A DNA stretch of 64,000 bases from Pseudomonas sp. GCEP-101 (GCF_025133575.1 NZ_CP104011.1:2666001-2730000), one strand, 5' to 3'; counted from the stretch's first letter, positions 16,794 to 25,854 are shown. The notes: generated by a model not told the origin, from the sequence alone. Program-made: numbers and translations.

Positions 16794-17909
16794 ATGGAGA
16801 GCGGTCAGGACTTCGATATCGAATTCCGTAACGTGGTCAAGCGCTACGGCAGCGTGCCGGCGGTCAATGGGCTGAGTTTCAAGGTGAAGCGCGGCGCCTT
16901 CCATTCCTTCCTTGGCAGCTCCGGCTGCGGCAAAACCACCACCCTGCGGATGATCGCCGGCTTCGAGCAGCCCAGCGAAGGCGAGGTGCAGCTGGCCGGC
17001 CAGGCGGTGGCCGGGGTGCCGGCGCACCAGCGCCCGGTGAACATGGTGTTCCAGCATTACGCGCTGTTCCCGCACCTGAGCGTGGCCGAGAACATCGCCT
17101 ACGGCCTGCGCTACCGCACGCCGCGCCCGGACCGCGCGCAGCAGCGCCGCATGGCCGACGAGGCGCTGGAGATGGTGCGCCTGTCCGGCTTCGGCACGCG
17201 CAAGCCCCACGAGCTTTCCGGCGGCCAGCAGCAGCGCGTCGCGCTGGCCCGTGCCTTGGTCAACAAGCCCACCGTGCTGCTGCTCGACGAACCGCTCGCC
17301 GCGCTGGATCGCAAGCTGCGCAAGGAGATGCAGTCGGAACTGCTGCGCCTGCAGCGCGAGGTCGGCATCACCTTCGTGCTGGTCACCCACGACCAGGAAG
17401 AGGCGCTGTCGATGAGCGACAGCATCAGCATCATGAAGGACGGCCTGATCATCCAGACCGCCACCCCCGAAGCGCTCTACGAGACCCCGGCGAGCCGCTA
17501 CGTGGCCGACTTCATCGGCGAATCCAACCTGTTCTCCGGCACTGTGCGTCGCCTCGACTCCGGACGCGTGGTGCTGGGCACCCCGGCCGGGCTGGAACTG
17601 AGCAGCCCGCCGACGCCCACCGGCCCCGCGCTGGCGCCCCAGGCCGAGGGCTGCATCGCGGTGCGCCCCGAGTTGGTCGGCATCGCCGCCGCCGATACGG
17701 AGCTGCCGCGCGAGGTCCGCCTGAAGGGCCGCGTGGAGGACCGCATCTACCTGGGCAACCTCACCGAATACCGCGTGCGCACCGACGCCTTCGGCATCGT
17801 CTGCGTGCGCGTGCCGCGCCAGGCCGGCGGCACCGACCAGGGCTTCGAGCATGGCGCGCCGGTGCAGGTCGGCTGGAACCAGGCCAGCGGCCTGGCGATG
17901 GCGCTGTGA
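16794..17909 (+). CDS. ABC transporter ATP-binding protein, polyamine type (PotA/PotG-like)
   Basis: A 371-residue import ATPase. Walker A GSSGCGKT is at residues 41-48, the Q loop is in MVFQHYALFPHL, the signature LSGGQQQRVALARAL is near 140, Walker B is VLLLDEPLAALD and the switch His is in VLVTHDQEEAL. A C-terminal TOBE-like regulatory domain spans about 250-371. GGGAG precedes; the start could be the GTG at 16791, but ATG 16794 is better spaced. It energises uptake with the two permeases and the binding protein that follow. Spermidine, putrescine or a related amine is the likely class of substrate. Confidence 0.9.
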   Translation: MESGQDFDIEFRNVVKRYGSVPAVNGLSFKVKRGAFHSFLGSSGCGKTTTLRMIAGFEQPSEGEVQLAGQAVAGVPAHQRPVNMVFQHYALFPHLSVAENIAYGLRYRTPRPDRAQQRRMADEALEMVRLSGFGTRKPHELSGGQQQRVALARALVNKPTVLLLDEPLAALDRKLRKEMQSELLRLQREVGITFVLVTHDQEEALSMSDSISIMKDGLIIQTATPEALYETPASRYVADFIGESNLFSGTVRRLDSGRVVLGTPAGLELSSPPTPTGPALAPQAEGCIAVRPELVGIAAADTELPREVRLKGRVEDRIYLGNLTEYRVRTDAFGIVCVRVPRQAGGTDQGFEHGAPVQVGWNQASGLAMAL

Positions 17910-17959
17910 AAACGATCCAACCCTAACCAGAAAAATCAGCACACAGGCGGGGAGTGACG

Positions 17960-19102
17960 ATGGACAAGAAGAGTTTCATCAAGACGATGCGCAGCTGGGA
18001 AAACGGCTCCATCACGCGGCGCGACTTTCTCGGCAAGACCGGTCTCGGGCTGGCGATGGCAGTGCTCGCCGCCAACACTCCCGGCCTGCTCAGCGGCAAG
18101 GCCTACGCGGCCGAAGGCAGCAACATCGGCGATCGTCTGGCCCTGGCCACCTGGCCGAACTACCACAGCCAGGAGAACTTCGACGCCTTTGCCAAGGCCA
18201 CCGGCGCGCGGGTGCAGATGAACGTGTTCGGCTCCAACGAGGAGATGCTCGCCAAGCTGCAGGCCGGCGGCAGCGGCTGGGACGTCTTCGTGCCGACCAA
18301 CTACACCATCAGCACCTACGTGCAGCTCGGCCTGATCGAACCGCTGGACCTCTCGCGCATTCCCAACTTCGACCCCAAGGCCTTCGAGGAGCGCTTCATG
18401 GCCCAGGGCACCGTGGACGGCAAGGTCTACGCGGTGCCGAAGAACTGGGGCACCACCGGCATCGTCTATGACGCCAGCCGCGTGAAGGGCAGCCCGGATT
18501 CCTGGAAGCAGTTCTGGGACCTGACCCTCACCAGCGCCTCGGGCCGCACCATCGTCCACGACTACCAGCTCACCGCCATCGGCAACGCGCTCAAGTACTA
18601 CGGCTACAGCTTCAACTCGCTGGACCCCAAGGAGCTGGCCGAGGCCGAGAAGCTGCTGATCCAGGCCAAGCCGCACCTGTTCGCGATCAACTCCGACATC
18701 CAGCCCTCGCTGCGCAACGGCGACGCCTGGATGGCCATGGCCTGGACCGGCGACGCCTCCCAGCTGCACCGCGACAACCCGGACATGACCTTCGTGCTGG
18801 GCAAGGAAGGCGGCGAGATCTGGAGCGACTTCTTCGCCATTCCCAAGAGCGCCGAGCACCGCGATGCCGCTTACGCGTTCATCAACTACCTGCTAGACCC
18901 GCAACACAACAAGCTGGAGGTGCTCTCCCACGGCTACCCGAGCGGGGACAAGCGCGTCGATGCGCTGCTCTCCAAGGAAATGCTCGACGACCCGATCATG
19001 TACCCGGCGGCCGAGCGCCTGTCGCCGCTGGAGTTCGGCGCCGCGGCGACCCTCACCAGCCCGGCGCGCGCCGAACTGATGGCGCGCTTCAAGGCCGCCT
19101 GA
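17960..19102 (+). CDS. Extracellular solute-binding protein, PotD/PotF-like, Tat-exported
   Basis: A 380-residue periplasmic binding protein. The N-terminus carries a twin-arginine signal, ITRRDFLGK, followed by a weakly hydrophobic LGLAMAVLAANTPGLL and a cleavage region near AYAAEG, so export is folded via Tat, which some polyamine-type proteins use. The mature part begins LALATWPNYHSQENFDAF and has EEMLAKLQAGGSGWDVFVPT, typical of the PotD/PotF family. GGGGAG precedes the ATG; a GTG six bases upstream is possible. It delivers ligand to the permeases downstream. Confidence 0.9.
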   Translation: MDKKSFIKTMRSWENGSITRRDFLGKTGLGLAMAVLAANTPGLLSGKAYAAEGSNIGDRLALATWPNYHSQENFDAFAKATGARVQMNVFGSNEEMLAKLQAGGSGWDVFVPTNYTISTYVQLGLIEPLDLSRIPNFDPKAFEERFMAQGTVDGKVYAVPKNWGTTGIVYDASRVKGSPDSWKQFWDLTLTSASGRTIVHDYQLTAIGNALKYYGYSFNSLDPKELAEAEKLLIQAKPHLFAINSDIQPSLRNGDAWMAMAWTGDASQLHRDNPDMTFVLGKEGGEIWSDFFAIPKSAEHRDAAYAFINYLLDPQHNKLEVLSHGYPSGDKRVDALLSKEMLDDPIMYPAAERLSPLEFGAAATLTSPARAELMARFKAA

Positions 19103-19115
19103 GGACGATGCTCTT

Positions 19116-19207
19116 GTAGGAGCGAGGGGGGCGCCTAGCCCTTGCTCGCGAACCCGCCCAGCCTCGGAGCTGCCGGAAAATTCGTTCGCGAGCAAGCTCG
19201 CTCCTAC
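19116..19207. repeat. REP inverted pair inside the ABC operon, with 14-bp insertion
   Basis: The left REP reads GTAGGAGCGAG, then an extra GGGGGCGCCTAGCC, then CTTGCTCGCGAAC; the right REP at 19184-19207 is intact. It sits between the binding-protein and first permease genes, where it can fold in the mRNA and allow more binding protein than permease to be made. The inserted bases resemble the GCGCCTAGCCC text at 46849-46860. Confidence 0.8.
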
Positions 19208-19241
19208 AGGTCCGTGCCATCCCATGCGTAGGGAATCGAAC

Positions 19242-20153
19242 ATGAACATCGCTGTCAGCGCCCCGTTGCCGCAGACCCAGGCAACGCCGGCACCCTCGCG
19301 CGCGAAAAGCCTCGGCCGGCGCGTCACGCTTCTGCTGCTGTTGCCGTCCACCCTGTGGTTCCTGCTGCTGCTGTTGATGCCGCTGGTGATCATCCTGGTC
19401 TTCAGCGTCGGCGAGCGCAGCGCCGTCGGCGGCTACGGCGGCGGGCTGACGCTTGCGAACTACCTGAACCTCGGCTCCCGCGCCCAGGCCTTCTGGAACA
19501 CCCTGACCCTGGCGCCGCTGGGCACCCTGGCGTGCCTGCTGGCGGCCTACCCGCTGGCCTACTTCCTGGCGGTGAAGGTGCGGCGCAACAAGTCGCTGCT
19601 GCTCACGCTGGTCATCGTGCCGTTCTGGACCAGCTTCCTGATCCGCACCTACGCCTGGATCTTCCTGCTCAGCGGCCGTGGCATCCCGGCGCTGCTGGAG
19701 ACCTTCGGCATCGCCGACGTGCGCCTGATCAACACGCCCTACGCGGTGCTGATCGGCATCGTCTACGGCTACCTGCCGCTGATGGTGTTCCCTATCTACG
19801 TGACTCTGGAGAAGCTCGACAAACGCCTGCTGGAGGCTTCCGGCGATCTCGGCGCGAGCGCCTTCGAGACCTTCCGCCGGGTCACCCTGCCGCTGTCCGC
19901 CCCGGGGGTGATCACCGGCGTGATGCTGGTGTTCATCCTGCTCATGGGCGAGTTCCTGATCCCGGCGATCCTCGGCGGCGGCAAGGTGTTCTTCGTCGGC
20001 AACGCGCTGGTCGACCTGTTCCTGCAATCGCGCAACTGGGCGTTCGGCAGCGCGGTGGCGATGACCCTGGTGGCGATGATGCTGGTGATCATCGGCGTCT
20101 ACCTGAAACTCGTGGCCCGCTACGGCGGCTCGCGCAACGACGGAGTGCTCTGA
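19242..20153 (+). CDS. ABC transporter permease, PotB/PotH-like
   Basis: A 303-residue inner-membrane permease with six predicted helices: residues 28-55, 85-110, 118-140, 160-185, 220-245 and 270-292. The coupling-helix motif EASGDLGASAFETFRRVTLPLSAPGV contains the EAA loop that docks on the ATPase. AGGGA precedes the ATG at 19242; an in-frame ATG at 19224 is less well placed. It pairs with the next gene, starting two bases after its stop. Confidence 0.92.
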   Translation: MNIAVSAPLPQTQATPAPSRAKSLGRRVTLLLLLPSTLWFLLLLLMPLVIILVFSVGERSAVGGYGGGLTLANYLNLGSRAQAFWNTLTLAPLGTLACLLAAYPLAYFLAVKVRRNKSLLLTLVIVPFWTSFLIRTYAWIFLLSGRGIPALLETFGIADVRLINTPYAVLIGIVYGYLPLMVFPIYVTLEKLDKRLLEASGDLGASAFETFRRVTLPLSAPGVITGVMLVFILLMGEFLIPAILGGGKVFFVGNALVDLFLQSRNWAFGSAVAMTLVAMMLVIIGVYLKLVARYGGSRNDGVL

Positions 20154-20154
20154 C

Positions 20155-20973
20155 ATGTGGCTGCGCAGTTACTCCACCTCGGTCTACCTGTTCCTCTACG
20201 CGCCCATCGCGCTGATCATGCTCTTCGCCTTCAACGCCGGGCGCAGCGGGCTGAGCTTCCAGTGCTGCTCGGTGCAATGGTTCGGCCGCGCCTTCGACAA
20301 CCCGTTCATCATGGAGGCGCTGGGCAACAGCGCGCTGATCGCGTTGTCCTCGGCGCTGATCGCCACGCTGTTCGGCACCCTCGCGGTGTTCGGCCTGCAG
20401 CGGGTTGGCAAGCGCGTGCGCCTGCTGTTCGACGCGCTGACCTACTGCGCGATCATCGTGCCGGGGATCGTCATCGGCATCGCCACGCTGATCGCCTTCA
20501 TCACCCTGTTCGACGTGCTCAACCCGCTGCTGGCGCTGCTGGACATCGGCCTGCCGAAACTCAACATGGGCTTCGGCACCGTGGTGGCGGCGCATTCGCT
20601 GTTCACCATGGCGCTGGTGATGGTGATCGTCCGCACCCGCGTCGAGGCCATGGACAAGTCGCTGCTGGAGGCGTCCGCCGACCTCTACGCACCGCCCCTG
20701 GACACCTTCTGGCGGGTGACCCTGCCACAGATCGCCCCGGCCATCCTCGCCGGCTTCCTGCTGGCGTTCACCTTCAGCTTCGACGATTTCATCATCGCCT
20801 TCTTCGTCGCCGGCTCCGAGACCACGCTGCCGATCTACATCTTCTCGTCGATCCGCCGGGGCATCACGCCGGAGATCAACGCCATCTCCACGGTGATCAT
20901 CTGCGCCTCGCTGGCGCTGCTGTTCACCTCCCGCTACCTGCAGAACCGCCGCACCGGCGTTCAGGCCGCCTGA
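20155..20973 (+). CDS. ABC transporter permease, PotC/PotI-like
   Basis: A 272-residue inner-membrane permease, second half of the translocation pore. Six helices are visible, and the EAA loop is EASADLYAPPLDTFWRVTLP. The segment FDDFIIAFFVAG near residue 210 is characteristic of PotC-type permeases. The start lies one base past the stop of the first permease, so translation is likely coupled. Confidence 0.93.
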   Translation: MWLRSYSTSVYLFLYAPIALIMLFAFNAGRSGLSFQCCSVQWFGRAFDNPFIMEALGNSALIALSSALIATLFGTLAVFGLQRVGKRVRLLFDALTYCAIIVPGIVIGIATLIAFITLFDVLNPLLALLDIGLPKLNMGFGTVVAAHSLFTMALVMVIVRTRVEAMDKSLLEASADLYAPPLDTFWRVTLPQIAPAILAGFLLAFTFSFDDFIIAFFVAGSETTLPIYIFSSIRRGITPEINAISTVIICASLALLFTSRYLQNRRTGVQAA

Positions 20974-20998
20974 GGGCCGACTTCAAGGAGACTGAAGG

Positions 20999-22471
20999 AT
21001 GCGCGACCAGCTCTACATCAACGGGCAGTGGGTCAGGCCGGACCTGGGCGGCCGCTTCACCAGCTTCGACCCGGCCACCGGCCAGCCCCTGCGCGAGGTC
21101 CCGGCGGCCACCGAGGAAGACGTCGACCATGCGGTGCGCGCGGCGCGCACCGCGTTCAATCGCGGCTGGGGGCAGAGCCGCGGCGCCGAGCGCGCCGAAT
21201 GGCTGGTGGCGCTGGCCGGCGAACTGGAACGCAACCAGGACGCCCTGGCCGAACTGGAAGTGCGCGACAACGGCAAGCCGCTGCCCGAGGCGCAGTGGGA
21301 CGTGGCCGACGCCATCGGTTGCTTCCGCTATTACGCTGACCTGGCGCGGGAGCTGGACGAGCGCCAGGACCAGGTGCTGCCGCTGCCCGACGAGCGTTTC
21401 CGCTGCCGCATCCGCCAGGAGCCGGTGGGCGTGGCCGGGCAGATCATCCCCTGGAACTACCCGCTGCTGATGGCCGCGTGGAAGGTCGCGCCGGCCCTGG
21501 CGGCGGGCGCCACCTGCGTGCTCAAGCCCTCCGAACTGACGCCGCTGAGTGCGCTGGAGCTGGCTGCCGCGGCGGACGCCATCGGCCTGCCCGCCGGCGT
21601 GCTCAACGTGCTGCCCGGCCTCGGTGCGGAGGCCGGCGGGCCGCTGAGCCAGCATCCGGGCGTGGACAAGCTGGCCTTCACCGGCAGCGTGCCGACCGGC
21701 TCGCGGATCATGTCGGCGGCCGCCCAGGACATCAAGAACGTCAGCCTGGAGCTGGGCGGCAAGTCGGCCTTCATCGTCTTCGACGACAGCGACGTGGAGG
21801 CGGCGGTGGAGTGGATCCTCTTCGGCATCTTCTGGAACCAGGGCCAGGTGTGCAGCGCCACCTCGCGCCTGCTGGTGCAGGAGGGCATCGCCCCGCGCCT
21901 GATCGAGCGGCTGGTGGAGGCAACCCGCGCCATCACCATCGGCAATGGCCTGGAGCCGGGCGTGCTGCTCGGGCCGCTGGTCAGCCAGGGGCAGCATGAG
22001 AAGGTGCTCGGCTTCGTCGAGCGTGGCCGGGCTGGCGGTGCGCGGCTGCTCACCGGCGGCAAGCGGCCGGCGGGGCTGGAGGAGGGCTGGTTCATCGAGC
22101 CGGCGATCTTCGACGAGCCCGCCGAGGACGCGTTGATCTGGCGCGAGGAGATCTTTGGCCCGGTGCTCTGCGTGAAGCGCTTCAAGACCGAGGCCGAGGC
22201 CCTGCGCCTGGCCAACGACAGCCGCTTCGGCCTGGCCGGCGCGGTGATGTCCGGCGACCCGCAGCGCGCCGCGCGGGTGGCCGATGGGCTGCGCGCGGGC
22301 ATCGTCTGGGTCAACTGCTCGCAGCCGACCTTCACCCAGGCGCCCTGGGGCGGCATGAAGCACAGCGGCATCGGCCGCGAACTGGGCGTGTGGGGGCTGG
22401 AGAATTACCTGGAGGTGAAGCAGGTGACCGAGTACATCTCGGACCAGCCGTGGGGCTGGTACCTGAAATAA
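20999..22471 (+). CDS. Aldehyde dehydrogenase, betaine/aminoaldehyde type
   Basis: A 490-residue NAD(P)-dependent aldehyde dehydrogenase. Catalytic Cys285 lies in QGQVCSATSR, general base Glu251 in ELGGK, the oxyanion Asn in PWNYPLL (N153) and the cofactor motif is FTGSVPTG (228-235). The end, EYISDQPWGWYLK, and the text around Cys285 resemble plant aminoaldehyde/betaine aldehyde dehydrogenases more than bacterial BetB. It follows the permease by 25 bp with AAGGAG before the ATG, so it should oxidise an aldehyde derived from the imported amine, such as an omega-aminoaldehyde. Exact substrate is inference. Confidence 0.9.
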   Translation: MRDQLYINGQWVRPDLGGRFTSFDPATGQPLREVPAATEEDVDHAVRAARTAFNRGWGQSRGAERAEWLVALAGELERNQDALAELEVRDNGKPLPEAQWDVADAIGCFRYYADLARELDERQDQVLPLPDERFRCRIRQEPVGVAGQIIPWNYPLLMAAWKVAPALAAGATCVLKPSELTPLSALELAAAADAIGLPAGVLNVLPGLGAEAGGPLSQHPGVDKLAFTGSVPTGSRIMSAAAQDIKNVSLELGGKSAFIVFDDSDVEAAVEWILFGIFWNQGQVCSATSRLLVQEGIAPRLIERLVEATRAITIGNGLEPGVLLGPLVSQGQHEKVLGFVERGRAGGARLLTGGKRPAGLEEGWFIEPAIFDEPAEDALIWREEIFGPVLCVKRFKTEAEALRLANDSRFGLAGAVMSGDPQRAARVADGLRAGIVWVNCSQPTFTQAPWGGMKHSGIGRELGVWGLENYLEVKQVTEYISDQPWGWYLK

Positions 22472-22529
22472 GCGGTGCGGCCGTTAGGGTGGGAGCGAGC
22501 GGCGTTTCAGGCCGCGCCGTGCCAGTCCT

Positions 22530-22759
22530 GTTCGCGAGCAAGCTCGCTCCTACAGGTCAGGCCAGACTCGGATTTCGCGGACAAGGTCCGCCCCTGCGGG
22601 GCGGCGCGCCTCCATGTAGGAGCGGGCCATGCCCGCGACCGCGCGCCTGGCGCGCTCCGACAAGTCGGCACCTGTATCTCCCGTGGTGTAGGAGCGGACT
22701 TCGTCCGCGATGGTTGCCGGCCGGCTTCGCGGCCGGATCGCGGATGAATCCGCTCCTAC
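22530..22759. repeat. Three REP hairpins after the ABC/ALDH operon
   Basis: A half REP is at 22530-22553, a GGGCCATGCCCGCGACCGCGCGC type at 22616-22662 and a GCGGACTTCGTCCGC pair at 22687-22759 enclosing an inner CCGGCCGGCTTCGCGGCCGG hairpin. The 310-bp gap holds no gene. It separates the operon from a convergent leftward gene. Confidence 0.8.
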
Positions 22760-22781
22760 ACGAACCACCTGAGCGAGCGCC

Positions 22782-23150
22782 TCAATCGAGGTTATGCCCG
22801 ATCCGCCAGAGCACACCGCTGGGGTCGTGCAGGGTGAAGTCGCGCATCTTCCACGGCTGGTCTTGCGGCGCGCCGAGGCGAACGCCGTAGCGCTCGGCCA
22901 GGCCGGCGTCGCTCACCCTGGCGTACCAGGCGTCGGCGTCTTCCACCAGCAGGTGCAGCATCAGGTTCTCGGCGAATTCCTTGACGTAGTAGTTCTGCAG
23001 CAAAAAGGCGCAGCGCTCGCCATGGTGGAAGTAGGCAAGCTCCTCGGACTGCCAGGGGCTGAGAAACCCCAGGTCCTGGTAGAACTGCTGGGAGAGCGCG
23101 AAATCGCGGGCGGGGACGAAGACTTTCAGTTCGATGCTGGCAGTGCTCAT
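22782..23150 (-). CDS. VOC family protein
   Basis: A 122-residue glyoxalase-fold protein: IELKVFVPARDFALSQQFYQDLGF at the start, LMLHLLVEDADAWYARV in the second module, MRDFTLHDPSGVLWRIG at the end. The first usual metal-binding His is replaced by a Lys/Val region, so it may bind rather than turn over a ligand. Related small VOC proteins confer bleomycin-type resistance or have unknown roles. Start ATG 23150 gives the normal domain length. Confidence 0.82.
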   Translation of the reverse strand: MSTASIELKVFVPARDFALSQQFYQDLGFLSPWQSEELAYFHHGERCAFLLQNYYVKEFAENLMLHLLVEDADAWYARVSDAGLAERYGVRLGAPQDQPWKMRDFTLHDPSGVLWRIGHNLD

Positions 23151-23238
23151 GGGCAACCTTCCTGGTTCTTGCGTGAGCAGGCATTCACGACGGCAAACGG
23201 CGGGCCGCCTCTGTCGGGCGGCTGGCCGCGAGTCTACC

Positions 23239-23844
23239 TCAGAGCTGGCGCTGCATGTAGCGACTGCCGGCGACGCCCGGCAGCGTCGAGCGGCGTTCCA
23301 CCTGCACGCTGAAGCCCAGTCGTTCATACAGCGCCTGGGCCTTGGGGTTGGCCGTGGAGACATCCAGCGCCGCCATGGGTAGGCCGCTGCTGCGGCCGAT
23401 CTGCAGGAAGTGATCGATCAACTGGCTGCCCAGCCCCTCGCCGCGCAGCGTCGGCGCCACGCCCAGGTGCGCCAGGTACAGGGTCTTGCGCGGCGGCGGG
23501 CAAATGATCCGTTCCAGCTGCAGGCCGCGGCGCATCACGCCGACTGCCCCGAGCCCGAAGAAGCCAAGAATCTGCCGCGTGGCCGCCAGCAGGTAGCCCA
23601 GGTTCGCTTCGCCGCCGAACACCGTGCCGGCCGCGACGACCTGGCCGTCCTGCTCGCCGACCCAGTGCTGGCGCCAGCCGAACTGGCCGCCACCCTGGAG
23701 AAAGGCGTAGCGCAGGAAGTCCTGGGCGCTGTTGCGGCCGGGGCGGGCGAAGGCGTAGTCGAAGGCGTCGGGGCCGGAGCTGTAGATCAGCGGGACGGCG
23801 GCATCGACATCAGCAGGGCGGGCGCGGCGGAAGGTCAGCGGCAT
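23239..23844 (-). CDS. GNAT family N-acetyltransferase
   Basis: A 201-residue acetyltransferase. The acetyl-CoA pyrophosphate loop is LGVAPTLRGEGLGSQLI (R/Q-x-x-G-x-G/A type), and the C-terminal LDVSTANPKAQALYERLGF gives the conserved Asn and Tyr of the GNAT fold. The N-terminal third (YSSGPDAFDYAFARPG) is less typical and should set substrate choice. It is in the same direction as the VOC gene, 88 bp upstream of it. Substrate unknown. Confidence 0.85.
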   Translation of the reverse strand: MPLTFRRARPADVDAAVPLIYSSGPDAFDYAFARPGRNSAQDFLRYAFLQGGGQFGWRQHWVGEQDGQVVAAGTVFGGEANLGYLLAATRQILGFFGLGAVGVMRRGLQLERIICPPPRKTLYLAHLGVAPTLRGEGLGSQLIDHFLQIGRSSGLPMAALDVSTANPKAQALYERLGFSVQVERRSTLPGVAGSRYMQRQL

Positions 23845-23904
23845 GCAGGCGACTCCTGGGTGGGAATCGGCAATCTAGCACCATGGTTCCATAAAGAGCA
23901 GTGG

Positions 23905-25146
23905 TCAGCTTTGCGCTTGCAGCCACTTCAGTGCGCCAAGCCCGGCGGCGCGGCCGCTGGCGAAGCAGGCGGTGAGCAGGTAGCCGCCGGTGGGCGCTTC
24001 CCAGTCGAGCATTTCGCCGGCGCAGAACACCCCCGGCAGGGCCTTGAGCATCAGCTGGGCGTCCAGCGCCTCGAAGGTCACGCCGCCGGCGCTGCTGATG
24101 GCTTCGTCCAGTGGGCGGGTACGCACCACGGTCAGCGGTAACGCCTTGATCAGCTGGGCCAGACGCTGCGGGTCGGCATAGTCGGCGGCAGTGGACAACT
24201 CGCGCAGCAGCCCGGCGCGCACGCCGTCCAGCCCCAGGCGACCGCGCAGGTGGTTGGCCATGGATTTGGAGCCGCGCGGCTGGGCGAGGGCCTTGGCGAC
24301 CTGCTCAAGGCTACGGTTGGGCAGCAGATCCAGGTGTACGGTGGCGCTGCCGGTCTGCTCGATGCGTTCGCGAATGGCGGCGGACAGCGCATAGACCAGG
24401 CTGCCTTCGATGCCGCCGGCGGTAACGACGAACTCGCCCTGGCGCGGCGTGCCGCCGGCCAGCGAGAGCGCCACCGGCTTGACCGGCGCGCCGGCGAACT
24501 TGTCGCGGAAGAACTCGCTCCAACCCGCCACCTCGAAGCCGCAGTTGGCCGGGCGCAGCGGCGAGACAGCCACCGCGCGTTCGGCCAGCAGCGGCACCCA
24601 GGCGCCGTCCGAGCCCAGGCGCTGCCAGCTGCCACCGCCCAGAGCCAGCACGGTGGCGTCGGCGACGAGGCGGCGCTGGCCGTCCGGCCCGTCGATGAGC
24701 AGCGCGCCCTGGTCGTCCCAGCCCTGCCAGCGGTGGCGGGTGTGGATGACCACGCCGGCCTCGCGCAGGCGCTTGAGCCAGGCGCGCAGCAGCGGCGCCG
24801 CCTTCATGTCGGTGGGGAACACGCGGCCGGAGGTGCCGACGAAGGTCTGGATGCCCAGGCCGTGAATCCAGGCGCACAACGCCTGGTTGTCGAAGGCGTC
24901 GATCAGCGGCGCGAGGCTGTGCGCGCGCTGGCCGTAGCGCGCGAGGAACGGCTCGCGCGGCTCGGAATGGGTGATGTTCATCCCGCCCACGCCGGCCAGC
25001 AGGAACTTGCGCCCTACCGAGGGCATGGCATCGAACAGCTGCACCTGCACGCCGGCGCCGGCCAGTACGTCGGCCGCCATCAGGCCGGCGGGGCCGCCGC
25101 CGATGACGATGGCGGTGCGGGAGGCGAGCGGGCGGGAGTCGGTCAT
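23905..25146 (-). CDS. HI0933/BaiN-type flavoprotein oxidoreductase
   Basis: A 413-residue NAD(P)/FAD-dependent oxidoreductase-like protein. The FAD-binding motif is VIGGGPAGLMAADVLAGAG (GxGxxG, residues 15-20), followed by SVGRKFLLAGVGGMNITHSEP, which marks the HI0933 family. The C-terminal FCAGEMLDWEAPTGGYLLTACFASGRAAG closes the FAD domain. The ending resembles TIGR03862. The family includes BaiN but most members have no known substrate. ATG 25146 begins directly before the FAD strand. Confidence 0.87.
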   Translation of the reverse strand: MTDSRPLASRTAIVIGGGPAGLMAADVLAGAGVQVQLFDAMPSVGRKFLLAGVGGMNITHSEPREPFLARYGQRAHSLAPLIDAFDNQALCAWIHGLGIQTFVGTSGRVFPTDMKAAPLLRAWLKRLREAGVVIHTRHRWQGWDDQGALLIDGPDGQRRLVADATVLALGGGSWQRLGSDGAWVPLLAERAVAVSPLRPANCGFEVAGWSEFFRDKFAGAPVKPVALSLAGGTPRQGEFVVTAGGIEGSLVYALSAAIRERIEQTGSATVHLDLLPNRSLEQVAKALAQPRGSKSMANHLRGRLGLDGVRAGLLRELSTAADYADPQRLAQLIKALPLTVVRTRPLDEAISSAGGVTFEALDAQLMLKALPGVFCAGEMLDWEAPTGGYLLTACFASGRAAGLGALKWLQAQS

Positions 25147-25305
25147 GCGAAAGGCCAGGCGAAGGAGTGCGGAAAGGGCGCAATTCTAGCGCAGCGGCGC
25201 CTGGCGCCGGTTGCTGATTTTCCAGGCCACGTCTGAAGCCCTCGCCAGCCGGGGGATGCGATAATTCTTACAGCGGATCGAGATTCCGCCGATGTTGGTG
25301 CTTTT

Positions 25306-25854
25306 GTGAATCCATCAGCATGCGGGCCTCTTGCAACTCCGGTCCAACTGTCGATGAAAGTCCGTGATTACCTGCGCTCCCACGAGGCCCACCTTTGGGT
25401 GGAAGGCAGCGACACCCGTGTCCGGGTGAATGGCCTCGATATTGTCATTCGCAGCCTCCCCAGCGAGGAAATCCGCACGCTGCTCAACGAGGCAGTGGCC
25501 CACATGGTGGTGCGCCTGAACAAGAACCTCACCGGTTCGAAGGTGAAGTTCGAGCAGCGGGTGCTGGAGTTGCTGTCGATCCAGATCGCGCTGCACAACC
25601 TCTACGTGTTCACCAACTGGAGCCGCCTGCTGCCGCGCTACCTGCAGTACGCGGGGCCGCTGCGCGCCCAGGAACTGCTGCAGCACCACGTGCCGGAGCA
25701 GGTGACGCGCTTCTGCGAGAAGCACTACGCGGCGGACTACCGGTCCCGTGCCGCCGCGCTGCTGGGCTTCTCCGAGCACGAGATGATGCGCTGGGAACAG
25801 CAGCGCCTGCCGTCGCGCATGGATACCAACAACTCGCGCTACCGCGCCAACTGA
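25306..25854 (+). CDS. Hypothetical protein
   Basis: I do not recognise this 182-residue protein. It is soluble and mostly helical by eye: a beta-like start (KVRDYLRSHEAHLWVEGSDTRVRVNGLDIVIRSLP), then long amphipathic helices with ELLSIQIALHNLYVFTNW and ending RMDTNNSRYRAN. No signal peptide, no metal-binding cluster. The GTG at 25306 or the ATG at 25354 could be the start; neither has a good ribosome site. Its last 16 bases overlap the convergent HDAC-family gene. Conserved reading-frame composition makes it likely real. Confidence 0.6.
   Translation: MNPSACGPLATPVQLSMKVRDYLRSHEAHLWVEGSDTRVRVNGLDIVIRSLPSEEIRTLLNEAVAHMVVRLNKNLTGSKVKFEQRVLELLSIQIALHNLYVFTNWSRLLPRYLQYAGPLRAQELLQHHVPEQVTRFCEKHYAADYRSRAAALLGFSEHEMMRWEQQRLPSRMDTNNSRYRAN

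Noticed and set aside
16224..16831. Several small open frames across the triplicated repeats
   Set aside because: They translate REP hairpins on both strands and have no ribosome sites; their repeats mirror the DNA repeats.
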